From DAOUAE01 sp034433795 (GTDB lineage Bacteria > Chloroflexota > UBA6077 > FW602-bin22 > DAOUAE01): DNA of 64,000 bases. Where the stretch lies: positions 89,440 through 153,439 of the forward strand of contig DAOUAE010000065.1 in the NCBI GenBank assembly GCA_034433795.1, written 5' to 3'. Shown here piece after piece: positions 50,457 through 58,503 of this stretch (the stretch's first letter is position 1; each line of letters opens with the position of its first letter). The notes below the pieces were generated by a model that was not told where the DNA came from, made no database searches, and saw nothing but the letters and a program-made list of their open reading frames with translations. The translations under genes were made by a program, and so were the position numbers.

Positions 50457-51617
50457 ATGGGCGTTGCGGAGACCATCCGTCAGGAGATCCTGACCCGCCA
50501 GGAGCGGACGCGCGATCTGGCTGCGGCCCGCCGTCTGGCCGGCCTTATCGTCATCGGCCGCTCGTTCTACGACCGCTGTGGCGACCTGGCCTATCTCACC
50601 AACCACTTCCCGCCTTTCCCGACCACCGAGTTCTCGCCGGTCGCCCGTGGACTGGGCCACGCCTGCCTGGTCCTGCCGGTGCGGGGAGCACCCACCCTTA
50701 TCGCCGACGGCCGGGCGGTCCGACGCGACCTGGTGGTGGTCGACGATGTCCGGGTGACCAACGATCTGGTCGAAGGGCTGGTCCTGGTCCTGCGCGAGAA
50801 GGGACTGGAGCGCGGACCGGTCGGGCTGGTCGGGACCGATCTCCTGCCGCTGGCGATGGAGCGGGCGCTGCGCCAGGACCTCCCGGCCCTCGACCTGGTC
50901 CCGGCCGACGATCTGGTCCGTCACCAGCGGCTGCTCAAGAGTCCAACCGAGCAGGCGCTGCTGGCCCGGGCGGCCCAGGTGGCGGAGGCCGGGCTGCGGG
51001 CGGCGGTGGCGGCGGCCGTCGGCGGGGGCGTGCGGGAGTGCGATATCGCCGCCACGGGCATCGCCGCCGCTCTCCAGGCCGGGGCCGATTTTGTGCGCTA
51101 TCTGCGCGTCCACTCCGGCCCCTGGTCGGGCACCAGTTCGCGCTGGCCGCCAGCCACCGACCGCCTGGTCCGCGAGCACGACATCGTCACCCTCGATATT
51201 ATCGGCGCCTGCCAGGGCTACCAGTTCGATGTCCTGCGGACCACCCTCTGCGGCGAGGCGCTGGAGGAGCAGCGGCGGCTGATGGACGCCGCCCTGGCCG
51301 CCACCGAGCGAACCGTCGAGGCGGTCCGGCCGGGAGTGCGGGTGGCGGACCTGGTGGCCCTGGCCCACCGCTGCCTGGACGAGCGCGGCTACGGCGCCTA
51401 CGCCTCGCCGTTCATCGGCCACGGCATCGGTCTGGAGACGGTCGAGGCGCCGCTGCTTCAACCGGGTGTGGAGATGACGCTCCAGCCGGGGATGGTGCTC
51501 TGCATCGAGCCCAGCCTCCGTATCCCCAACTGGGGAGGGTGCTGTGTCGAAGAAGAGGTGCTGGTCACCGAGGATGGCTACCGTCCTCTCACCACGTTCC
51601 CGGCCCGGTTGTGGTAG
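50457..51617 (+). CDS. M24-family metallopeptidase (Xaa-Pro aminopeptidase-like)
   Basis: 386 residues from the ATG at 50457 (AGAAGGGA upstream). N-terminal creatinase-like domain up to about residue 155. The pita-bread domain has metal ligands in VTLDIIGACQGYQFDVLRTT (two Asp), FIGHGIGLETVEAPLL (His), VLCIEPSL (Glu) and CCVEEEVLVTEDG (Glu). All five ligands appear present. Family members cleave X-Pro bonds or hydrolyse creatine-like compounds; the context (SDR, dehydratase nearby) does not decide. Confidence 0.9.
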   Translation: MGVAETIRQEILTRQERTRDLAAARRLAGLIVIGRSFYDRCGDLAYLTNHFPPFPTTEFSPVARGLGHACLVLPVRGAPTLIADGRAVRRDLVVVDDVRVTNDLVEGLVLVLREKGLERGPVGLVGTDLLPLAMERALRQDLPALDLVPADDLVRHQRLLKSPTEQALLARAAQVAEAGLRAAVAAAVGGGVRECDIAATGIAAALQAGADFVRYLRVHSGPWSGTSSRWPPATDRLVREHDIVTLDIIGACQGYQFDVLRTTLCGEALEEQRRLMDAALAATERTVEAVRPGVRVADLVALAHRCLDERGYGAYASPFIGHGIGLETVEAPLLQPGVEMTLQPGMVLCIEPSLRIPNWGGCCVEEEVLVTEDGYRPLTTFPARLW

Positions 51618-51737
51618 CACGGCGCGGCGCCGCCTCCGAGCGGTCGGGGCGATGCTCCCGCCGTCTCGGTGAACCAGCCTCCGGTCTGTGGCTCGCCAGA
51701 GGGCCGCGTCACTGGACCGGTCTGCCCTGGGCTTCTC

Positions 51738-51899
51738 TCAGCGCCGGGTGAAATAGAGGACGAGGGCGACGAAGAGGGCGATGGCTCCCAGCAGGGCCGA
51801 CTCGTCCCAGCCGGTGGTCTGGGCCAGTTCGTGCAGCGGGACCCGGACGAGGCGCCAGACAAACTCGACCAGGCTGACCAGAAGGTCCCAGACGATCAT
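51738..51899 (-). CDS. Small single-pass membrane protein
   Basis: 53 residues from the ATG at 51899 (GAGGG about 8 nt upstream); the longer open frame runs through the leader and is not coding-like. MIVWDLLVSLVEFVWRLVRV, amphipathic, then an ESALLGAIALFVALVLYF helix and TRR. No family recognised. Its 95-nt leader contains two stacked hairpins. Confidence 0.6.
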   Translation of the reverse strand: MIVWDLLVSLVEFVWRLVRVPLHELAQTTGWDESALLGAIALFVALVLYFTRR

Positions 51900-52206
51900 C
51901 GTGCCTGCCCTCACTGTCGGCGGCCCCTCCGGAGACCGGCCTGCGCGGCCGATCTCCGAAGGCGCCACGGCGAGAGCACCGTGGCGCTCCCTTGACCATC
52001 TATTGTACCTCAGACCATCAGACGACAGTGGTGGCTGGCGCCGGTAAGTCAGCCTGGTATTTGCGGCGGCCACCCGCAGAGCCAGCAGCCCGTGGGCGAG
52101 GCTCCCGGCGAGGCCCACCGACCCGTCCGGTCCCCGCGCTCAGGGCGCGGGGGAGAGCCCGGTCTCCGTGGCCGGTCGGTGTCCGCCGTAGGCGGTGGGA
52201 GCGCTC
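51900..52206 (-). other. Structured leader and spacer upstream of the small membrane gene
   Basis: A minus-strand -10 TACAAT lies at 52002-52007. Between it and the start codon are hairpins GCGCCACGG-N8-CCGTGGCGC (51962-51987) and CGGAGA...TCTCCG with an inner GGCC stem (51930-51958). From 52030 to 52206 I see nothing supported. Confidence 0.45.
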
Positions 52207-52497
52207 TCAGACGCTGGAGCGGCGGCGCGGCGCGCGCTCCGGGCTGGTGCTCAGGGTCACGTAGATAACGACGGCCTCGACCAGCGCGGCGCCGACGGCC
52301 GCCGCCAGGACCGAGGGCACGTCGGGCGTGTTGTGGGCTCCCAGAATGCCGATGATAATGCCGACCAGGGTCGCCCCCACCACGCCGAGGAGCCCCTCAC
52401 CAATGATGTTGTACCCCTGCTCACCGCAGGCCCGCAGGATCAGATGGGCGATCAGGCCGATCACGAACCCGGTGACAAGCCAGACCAGGACGAGCAT
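52207..52497 (-). CDS. GlsB/YeaQ/YmgE-family small membrane protein
   Basis: 96 residues from the ATG at 52497 (AAAAGGGGAG upstream). Three hydrophobic helices: LVLVWLVTGFVIGLIAHLIL, NIIGEGLLGVVGATLVGIII and VLAAAVGAALVEAVVIYVTL, with the family-like GLIA and GxLGxVGAxxG pattern (transglycosylase-associated protein family). Basic C-terminal tail PERAPRRRSSV. Often stress-induced in other bacteria; the molecular role is unknown. Confidence 0.85.
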   Translation of the reverse strand: MLVLVWLVTGFVIGLIAHLILRACGEQGYNIIGEGLLGVVGATLVGIIIGILGAHNTPDVPSVLAAAVGAALVEAVVIYVTLSTSPERAPRRRSSV

Positions 52498-52577
52498 CCG
52501 ACTGCTCCCCTTTTTTCGCCGGCCAGGGTCGGCCGGCTGGAACTCCGGGCTGATTGTAGCCGCTCGGCACGCCGGCG

Positions 52578-53438
52578 TCAACCGGTCTGAACGGTCGCCC
52601 CGCATTCGCGGGCGATGCACTGGTCGAAAGCTGCCAGCAGCCGGGCGAAGAGAGGGCCCGGCTGGCCAGTCCCAACCGGTTGCCCGTCCACCGCGACCAC
52701 CGGACTCAGTTCGGTGTTGGTGCCGGTCAGGAAGATCTCCTCGGCCTCGTAGAGCCGCTCGGCCGGAAGGGGGTCCTCCCGGACGGCCAGACCGAGGTCC
52801 TGGGCGATCTCCAGCACCACCGCGCGGGTGATTCCGGGCAGGATGTAGTTGGTCAAGGGCGGCGTCCAGAGGCGTCCCTGATGGACGATGAAGACGTTGG
52901 CGGCCGTGGCCTCCATGACAAAGCCGTCGCGGACGAAGACCGCGTCGTCGGCTCCCCGCCGCTGGGCCCGTTCCCGAGCCAGGGCGTTGGGGAGAAGCAT
53001 GGTGGTCTTGAGATAACAGCGGGCCCAGCGGTCGTCGCTCACGGTCACCACCCGCAGGGCTGGCCGGGGTCGGACACGCGGCGCCGGCCGGGCGAGAGCG
53101 ATGACCGTCGGCCGTTCGGTAGCCGGCAGGCCGTGCAGCCGGGGCGCCACTCCCCGCGTGACCTGGAGGTAGACCGTGGCCTCGGTCAGCCCCTGACGGG
53201 CGACCATAGTATCCATCACCTGGCGGAGCTCGTCGAGAGGTGGCAGCGGGAGATCGATCCCGGCGGCCGAACGGGCCAGGCGCTCCAGATGCTGGGCCAG
53301 GCGAAAGGCCCGGCCGTGGTAGTAGCGCACGACCTCGTAGATGCCGTCGCCGAACTGCAGTGCCCGGTCCTCGACCGGGACCATCGCCTGGTGATAGGGC
53401 ACGAACTGTCCGTTGACGTAGACCAGCGGCTCGGTCAT
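52578..53438 (-). CDS. Class IV PLP aminotransferase (D-amino-acid aminotransferase-like)
   Basis: 286 residues. YVNGQFVPYHQAMVPVEDRA and LQFGDGIYEVVRYYHGRAFR form the N-domain. The PLP lysine is in ARCYLKTTMLLPNALA. AVFVRDGFVMEATAANVFIV and LPGITRAVVLEIAQDLGL are the class IV signature. The short substrate loop and GIYEVVR pattern favour D-alanine/D-amino-acid aminotransferase over branched-chain aminotransferase. It would supply D-Glu or D-Ala. It follows the enolase-superfamily gene by 24 bp. Confidence 0.88.
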   Translation of the reverse strand: MTEPLVYVNGQFVPYHQAMVPVEDRALQFGDGIYEVVRYYHGRAFRLAQHLERLARSAAGIDLPLPPLDELRQVMDTMVARQGLTEATVYLQVTRGVAPRLHGLPATERPTVIALARPAPRVRPRPALRVVTVSDDRWARCYLKTTMLLPNALARERAQRRGADDAVFVRDGFVMEATAANVFIVHQGRLWTPPLTNYILPGITRAVVLEIAQDLGLAVREDPLPAERLYEAEEIFLTGTNTELSPVVAVDGQPVGTGQPGPLFARLLAAFDQCIARECGATVQTG

Positions 53439-53462
53439 CGGTGATCCTCCCCCAGCCGGCCG

Positions 53463-54602
53463 TCACCAGTTCGTAAACGACCCGTCGAGACGGCGCAGAT
53501 GCGGCAGTTCCCGCATCTGGAAGGGCGAGCGGCGGGCCGCCTCGCGGTCGAACTCGATCCCCAGTCCGGGGCGCTGCGGCGGCAGAAGATAGCCATCCTC
53601 CCACTCGACCTGGACCGGCACCACGTCGGTGAGCATGGTGCCGGGCCGGCGCGGCTGCTCCTGGACGCCGAAGTTGCTGCAGGCCAGATTCAGGTGCAGG
53701 CAGGCGGCCGTCGAGACCGGACCGAGGGGATTGTGAACCGCCAGTTTGATGTAATGGGTCTCGCACCAGCCGGCGATCTTCTTGGCCTCGGTGATACCGC
53801 CGACGATGCAGAGGTCGACGCGGGCGTAATCGATGAGGTCCTCTTCGATAAGCTGGCGGAACTCCCACTTGCTGGAGAACTGCTCGCCGGCGGCCAGAGG
53901 GACCTGGGTCTGCTGCCGGAGCAGACGGTAGCTCTGCGGGTTCTCGCAGCGGATCGGATCCTCGATGAAGAAGGGCCGGTACGCGGCGGCGGCCCGGCAG
54001 AACTGGATGGCGTCGGCCGGGTCGAGCCGGGTGTGGACGTCGAAGCAGATCTCGATTTCGTCCCCGATCGCCTTGCGGACCGCCTCCAGCTGCCGCAGCC
54101 CCTGGCGGATGGCCCAGGCCGGCTCCAGGATCTCCCCCTGCTGGGGCAGGCCCCAGCGGACAAACTTCCAGCCCTCTTCGACCGACTGCCGGCAGCTCTC
54201 GACCAGGCTCTCGATGTCGGGACCATGGCCCACGTTGTGAGGGTAGCAGACGACGCGGTCGCGCACCCGGCCGCCCAGAAGTTCGTAGACCGGCACGCCC
54301 AGAGCCTTGCCCTTGATGTCCCAGAGGGCGATGTCGATGGCCGAGAGGGCGCTGCTCAGGACGCGCTCGGCGGGGAAGAAGCCGCCCCGGAAGAGCACCT
54401 GCCAGAGGTGCTCGATACGGAAGGGGTCCTGGCCGAGCAGCAGCGGCTTGAAGTGCTCGAGGGCGCCCATCACCGCCAGTTCGCGGCCGGTCAGCCCGGC
54501 CTCGCCGACTCCCGAGATGCCTTCGTCGGTATCCACGACGACGAAGAGGAAGTTGCGGAAGCCTCCCCAGACGGGGAAGGCCTCGATGTTCCGGATCTTC
54601 AT
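53463..54602 (-). CDS. Enolase-superfamily (mandelate racemase/galactonate dehydratase-like) enzyme
   Basis: 379 residues. N-terminal capping domain with GVGEAGLTGRELAVMGALEH and SAIDIALWDIKGKALGVPVY. Barrel metal ligands: Asp in EICFDVHTRL, Glu in FFIEDPIRCENP and Glu in PLAAGEQFSSKWEF. The catalytic-type His lies in KLAVHNPLGPVSTAACLHL. This matches the D-galactonate/gluconate dehydratase branch. The sugar acid is not certain. It is co-directional with the aminotransferase, which suggests one transcript. Confidence 0.88.
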   Translation of the reverse strand: MKIRNIEAFPVWGGFRNFLFVVVDTDEGISGVGEAGLTGRELAVMGALEHFKPLLLGQDPFRIEHLWQVLFRGGFFPAERVLSSALSAIDIALWDIKGKALGVPVYELLGGRVRDRVVCYPHNVGHGPDIESLVESCRQSVEEGWKFVRWGLPQQGEILEPAWAIRQGLRQLEAVRKAIGDEIEICFDVHTRLDPADAIQFCRAAAAYRPFFIEDPIRCENPQSYRLLRQQTQVPLAAGEQFSSKWEFRQLIEEDLIDYARVDLCIVGGITEAKKIAGWCETHYIKLAVHNPLGPVSTAACLHLNLACSNFGVQEQPRRPGTMLTDVVPVQVEWEDGYLLPPQRPGLGIEFDREAARRSPFQMRELPHLRRLDGSFTNW

Positions 54603-54665
54603 CGGGGCTCCTCAGGTGGAAGGTGTCCCTGGCGATTGTAGCATGGTTGGCGATGGGGGAGAAGG

Positions 54666-54704
54666 GCCCCCGGGGCTCCAGGGAAGCCCTGGAGCCCCGG
54701 GGGC
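54666..54704. repeat. Perfect 18-bp inverted repeat, 3-nt loop
   Basis: GCCCCCGGGGCTCCAGGG (54666-54683), AAG, then its exact complement (54687-54704). Directly after the stop of the minus-strand exported-protein gene and 64 bp before the dehydratase start. No T-run follows on either strand; probably a transcript-end stabiliser or terminator. Confidence 0.7.
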
Positions 54705-54728
54705 TGAGGGGATGCCGGCGGGCGCCGT

Positions 54729-55805
54729 CTACGGTCGGCGCCGCAGGAAGAGGCCGGCGCTCAGAGCGGCCAGCCCGCCGCTGGTCAGGGCCAGCAGGAG
54801 CGAGGCGGTCGGTCCACCGGCCCGTGGCAGGGCGACGCGGGCGGCTACCGGCGTGGGGGTGGCCACGGCCCGGGCGACAACCGGTGTGGGGGTGGCCACG
54901 GCGGCTGCCACCACAGCCGGAGGTGTCGGGGTGGCCACGGCCGGCGCCGGCGTCGGTGTTGCGGTCGGCGCGGCCGGAGCGGGGGCCGGCGGCGCCGGCG
55001 TTGGGGTGGCGGTCGGGGTCGGCGATGGCGCGGCCGGTGCCGGCGTCGGGGTGGCGGTGGCGCCTGGCGGCGGCGTCAGGGTCGGGGTAGGCGTGGCCGT
55101 GGCCCCGGGCGGCGGGGTCGGCGTCGCCGTGGGGGTCGGCGTGGCTGTGACCACGGCCGGCGCGACCACGGTGGCGGTCGGCGTCGGGGTGAAGACCACC
55201 TGCCCGCCCGGCGTGGCCGTCGGCGTGGCGGTCGGGGTGCGGGTCGGCGTCGCGGTGGTGGTCGGCGTGCTGGTGGGAGTGGCGGTCGGCCCGACCGGCG
55301 TGCGGGTCGGTGTGAGCGTGCTGGTCGGCGTCGGCGTGGGCGCCGGGCAGGTGATCCAGAAGACCTTATCCTTGACGCCGGAGCGGCCCTCCTGGGTCAC
55401 CTCGACCTTGAAGTGCCGGCGCTCGCCGGTCGGATGCGGGTCAGGGAACGGATTGTAGGTCTTGGTGAAATCGAACCCCTTGCCGTTGACCGCCGGCGTG
55501 CCGCTCCAGGTGTCGTTGATGACCACCGTCCCGGCATCGCTGTTGGGCGGCCAGGAGGTCACCTTCAGGGTGCCGCTGCTGGCATCCATGCTGAATCCCT
55601 GGACCACCAGGATGCAGACCTCGATCTGCGGTTCGTTGTTGGGGCCGGGCCGGCTGCGCTCCTCGGGACCGACTTTGATCGTTCCCTGGGAGTCGGGCGT
55701 GTGCTGCTGGGCCTGGACGGGCACCGAGAGCACGATGGCCATCGTGCCGGTGACCAGCGCCAGCAGGGCGGTGAGCGTGGCCAGGATCATTCGATACGTG
55801 CGCAT
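54729..55805 (-). CDS. Exported Thr-Pro-rich surface protein with LPxxG-like anchor tail
   Basis: 358 residues with AAAGGAGG before the ATG. Signal peptide ends near VPVQAQQ. A folded domain (about 30-155) has IEVCILVVQGFSMDASSGTL and KVFWITCPAP, one Cys at each end that may pair. Residues about 156-320 are (Thr-Pro/Ala-Thr-Pro) linker repeats. The C-terminus is LPRAGGPTASLLLALTSGGL and a basic FLRRRP, similar to the barrel protein's tail at 4365-5444. Function unknown; probably a wall-anchored surface protein. Confidence 0.8.
   Translation of the reverse strand: MRTYRMILATLTALLALVTGTMAIVLSVPVQAQQHTPDSQGTIKVGPEERSRPGPNNEPQIEVCILVVQGFSMDASSGTLKVTSWPPNSDAGTVVINDTWSGTPAVNGKGFDFTKTYNPFPDPHPTGERRHFKVEVTQEGRSGVKDKVFWITCPAPTPTPTSTLTPTRTPVGPTATPTSTPTTTATPTRTPTATPTATPGGQVVFTPTPTATVVAPAVVTATPTPTATPTPPPGATATPTPTLTPPPGATATPTPAPAAPSPTPTATPTPAPPAPAPAAPTATPTPAPAVATPTPPAVVAAAVATPTPVVARAVATPTPVAARVALPRAGGPTASLLLALTSGGLAALSAGLFLRRRP
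54838..55350 (-). repeat. Thr-Pro coding repeat tract
   Basis: Many degenerate copies of codons for TPTAT, TPTPT and APAAP units within the exported-protein gene. This is a protein linker, not a CRISPR or tandem DNA element. Confidence 0.7.
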
Positions 55806-56213
55806 GCGCCTCCTTTCGTCAATGCCCGGTGCGACCGCTCGGGCGGTCTGAGAGGGTCAAGGCAAGCGCTGGTCAGGACGCCTCTGGGAAGAGCGCGGGC
55901 CGGCGGGGTGCAGGTCAGTGGGAACGGTGAGGGCCTGGGGGATGGCGGAGGGGGTAGGGGAGTAACGCTATTGGTCACCGGCGGCCCTCGATGGCGGGGC
56001 CGCTCCCGAACCTTGGCGGAGTTCTTCCCTGGCCTCCAGCGACCAGATACACGTTGCCACCGGCTGTGCGCGCAACACCCGTGCCACTATCCGGTCGCCG
56101 GGTCAGGGATGGCCTAAGTACGGATACTTGTTTTTCTCCGTACTCGTACTCATCGCCGTCGGTGTTCAGAAGGACGTCGGCGGTGTACAATTCGGTGCCA
56201 GAGGGAGAGGCCG
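55806..56213. other. Gene-free divergent region with inverted repeat
   Basis: No gene. Contains AGTACGGA (56117-56124) and its exact complement TCCGTACT (56137-56144), 12 nt apart, then CGTACT repeated, and a TACAAT (56186-56191) that may be the -10 for queG. Confidence 0.5.
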
Positions 56214-57461
56214 ATGTCGCTCACCGCCGCGCTCAAGGCGTACGCCCGCTCGATTGGGCTGGATGTGGTGCGGATCGCCCGGGCCCGGCCCTGGCCTGAG
56301 GTCGAGGCGGTAGTCGTCAGTCGGGTCCGGGCTGGCCTGATGGACGGTCTCCCCTGGTTTACTGAGGAGCGGGTGCGGTTCTCCTGCAACCCCGAGAACC
56401 TGCTCCCCGGCGTGCGCTCCATCATCGCGGTGGCTCTCAACTACTACACCCCGGCCAGTCCGCCCCCAGACGACCAGCCCCGGGGCCAGATCGCCCGCTA
56501 CGCCTGGGGCAGCGATTACCATACTGTGCTCAAGGAGCGGCTGGCGCTCCTCCGCGACTTTTTACTGGCTCGCGCGCCTGGCGCTCGCTGCGTCATCAGC
56601 GTGGACACCGGCCGGATCGTCGACCGGGCGGTGGCGGTCCAGGCCGGGCTGGGCTGGTACGGCAAGAACACCTGCGTCCTGGTGCCCGGCTACGGCTCCT
56701 GGGTCTTTCTGGGGGAACTGCTGACGACCGTGGACCTCGACCCCGACCCGCCGCTCCGCAAGCACTGCGGCCGCTGCACCGCCTGTCTGCGCGTCTGTCC
56801 CACTGGAGCGCTCCTCGGGCCGGGCATTATCGATAACCGCCGCTGCATCGCTTTCCTCACCATCGAGCTGCGCGGGAGCATCCCCCGCGATCTCCGGCCC
56901 CTGATCGGCACATGGGTCTTCGGCTGCGACCTCTGCCAGCTGGTCTGCCCGGTCAACCGACAGGCCCGCCCGACCGGTGATCCGCGCCTGCAGCCGGCAC
57001 CCGACTTCGATCCTTTCCCGCCGCTCCTGCCGCTCCTGCGGCTCACCCCGGAGGAGTTCCGTCAGCGTTTCCGCCACTCGGCCATCAGTCGGGCCAGGCG
57101 TCAGGGCCTCCTGCGCAACGTCTGCGTGGCTCTGGGGAACCTGGGCGATCCGCGGGCGGTGCCCGCCCTGGCCACGGTCCTGGCCACCGAGCCCGATCCC
57201 GTCATCCGGGAGCACGCCGCCTGGGCCCTGGGGCGGATCGGGGGGCCGGCCGCCCGACGGGCATTGGAGACGGCGGCCGGGCGGGAGACCGACCCGACAG
57301 TGCAGCGGGAGATCGCCCTCTCGCTGGCCGATCTGGCCGCCCGTCAGGACCGGCCGGCGGTCTGCCCGGTGCGGCCGGGGATGGCCGGCGTCGGGGATTC
57401 ACGCGCGGGCGAGACGGTTGCGGAGGCGCTGGGGGTTGCGTCGGGGCCCGTGGTCGGGTAG
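56214..57461 (+). CDS. queG: Epoxyqueuosine reductase QueG with C-terminal HEAT repeats
   Basis: 415 residues (GGGAGAGG upstream). Cobalamin/DUF1730 part: CVISVDTGRIVDRAVAVQAG, then LGWYGKNTCVL and WVFLGELLTT. Two 4Fe-4S motifs: CGRCTACLRVCPTGA and CDLCQLVCPVNRQ. C-terminal HEAT-like repeats (LGDPRAVPALATVLATEPDP, EHAAWALGRIGGPAARRAL). It makes queuosine from epoxyqueuosine at tRNA position 34 using cobalamin. That gives this organism a B12-dependent enzyme to match the uptake locus at 1-5800. Followed 37 bp later by nfo. Confidence 0.95.
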   Translation: MSLTAALKAYARSIGLDVVRIARARPWPEVEAVVVSRVRAGLMDGLPWFTEERVRFSCNPENLLPGVRSIIAVALNYYTPASPPPDDQPRGQIARYAWGSDYHTVLKERLALLRDFLLARAPGARCVISVDTGRIVDRAVAVQAGLGWYGKNTCVLVPGYGSWVFLGELLTTVDLDPDPPLRKHCGRCTACLRVCPTGALLGPGIIDNRRCIAFLTIELRGSIPRDLRPLIGTWVFGCDLCQLVCPVNRQARPTGDPRLQPAPDFDPFPPLLPLLRLTPEEFRQRFRHSAISRARRQGLLRNVCVALGNLGDPRAVPALATVLATEPDPVIREHAAWALGRIGGPAARRALETAAGRETDPTVQREIALSLADLAARQDRPAVCPVRPGMAGVGDSRAGETVAEALGVASGPVVG

Positions 57462-57498
57462 GATGACAGCGGCCCGGCAGGGCCGGAGGAGGCACGGG

Positions 57499-58503
57499 AT
57501 GCCGCTTCTGGGCGCTCATCTTTCCACCGGCCACGGTCTGGCCACGGCCCTCGAGCGGGCGCGGGCCATGGGCGCCGACTGTCTGCAGATCTTCGTCGGC
57601 TCGCCCCAGACCTGGGCGGCGCCGTCTTTCGGCCCTGCGGCGCTCGCGGCCTGGTGGGCGACCAGGGCGCTGGTCCCCGGTCCGGTCTTCGTCCACGCTC
57701 CCTATCTGGTCAACCTGGGGTCGGATCGGGAGGAGGTTCGCCGGCGATCGGTGCGGGCGCTGGTCGAGCAGTTACACTGGGCGGAGCGCCTGGGCGGTGT
57801 CGGAGTCGTCGTCCACCCGGGTGCCGGCGACGGCGATGTGGCCGGTCGGGTCATCGCCGGGCTGCGGGCGGTTCTCGCCCAGTACCCGGGGCCGGCCCGG
57901 CTCATCCTGGAGAACGATGCTGGCCAGGGGCGGCGGATCGGGCGGCGTTTCCGCGAACTGGCCGACCTCCTTCACGCGCTGGACGACCCCCGACTGGCGC
58001 TCTGCTGGGATACCTGTCACGCCTTCGCCGTCGGCTACGACCTGCGCCGGCCGGAGGGGATCGCGGCGGTGCTTGAGGAGATCGCCGGGACAGTGGGGCT
58101 GGAGCGGTTGCTGCTCATCCACGCCAACGACTCCAAGCATCCGCTGGGAGCCAACCGCGACCGTCACGAGAACATCGGCCTGGGCCAGATCGGCGAGGAA
58201 GGATTCCGGCTGCTGCTCCAGCAGCCGCAGGTCGCTCACCTGCCGGTGATCCTGGAGGTGCCGGGCCTGGCGGGCGAGGGGCCGGACGTGGCCAATCTGG
58301 CGGCCTTGCGGTTCCTGGCCCGGGGTGGGAGCGGCCTCCGGGCCTTTTACCAGGCCTACCTGACCGCACCGGGAGCACGCGATGGCGACGATCCTGCTGC
58401 TCGTGCGCAAGGGCTGACTGAGTTGCCAGCGGGTGAGAGAGTTTCTCTCCCAGCGGGGCCTGACCTTTCAGGAACGCGACCTCTTCCGGGAGCCGCTGAC
58501 TGA
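57499..58503 (+). CDS. nfo: Deoxyribonuclease IV / endonuclease IV (Nfo)
   Basis: 334 residues from the ATG at 57499 (GGAGGAGG upstream). TIM-barrel motifs: LLGAHLSTGHGLATALERAR, CLQIFVGSPQTW, VFVHAPYLVNLGS, VVVHPGAG, LILENDAGQG, CWDTCHAFAVGYDL, LIHANDSKHPLGANRDRHEN and IGLGQIGEEGF. The zinc ligands are in place. It cleaves DNA 5' to abasic sites. The conserved fold ends near residue 295; the last 40 residues (after 58384) run in another frame over the Spx-like gene, an unusually long overlap. The true tail may be shorter, but no earlier stop exists. Confidence 0.92.
   Translation: MPLLGAHLSTGHGLATALERARAMGADCLQIFVGSPQTWAAPSFGPAALAAWWATRALVPGPVFVHAPYLVNLGSDREEVRRRSVRALVEQLHWAERLGGVGVVVHPGAGDGDVAGRVIAGLRAVLAQYPGPARLILENDAGQGRRIGRRFRELADLLHALDDPRLALCWDTCHAFAVGYDLRRPEGIAAVLEEIAGTVGLERLLLIHANDSKHPLGANRDRHENIGLGQIGEEGFRLLLQQPQVAHLPVILEVPGLAGEGPDVANLAALRFLARGGSGLRAFYQAYLTAPGARDGDDPAARAQGLTELPAGERVSLPAGPDLSGTRPLPGAAD

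Noticed and set aside
54838..55350. CRISPR-like or tandem repeat array
   Set aside because: The periodicity is that of Thr-Pro/Ala-Pro codons within one reading frame; there are no constant repeats with unique spacers.
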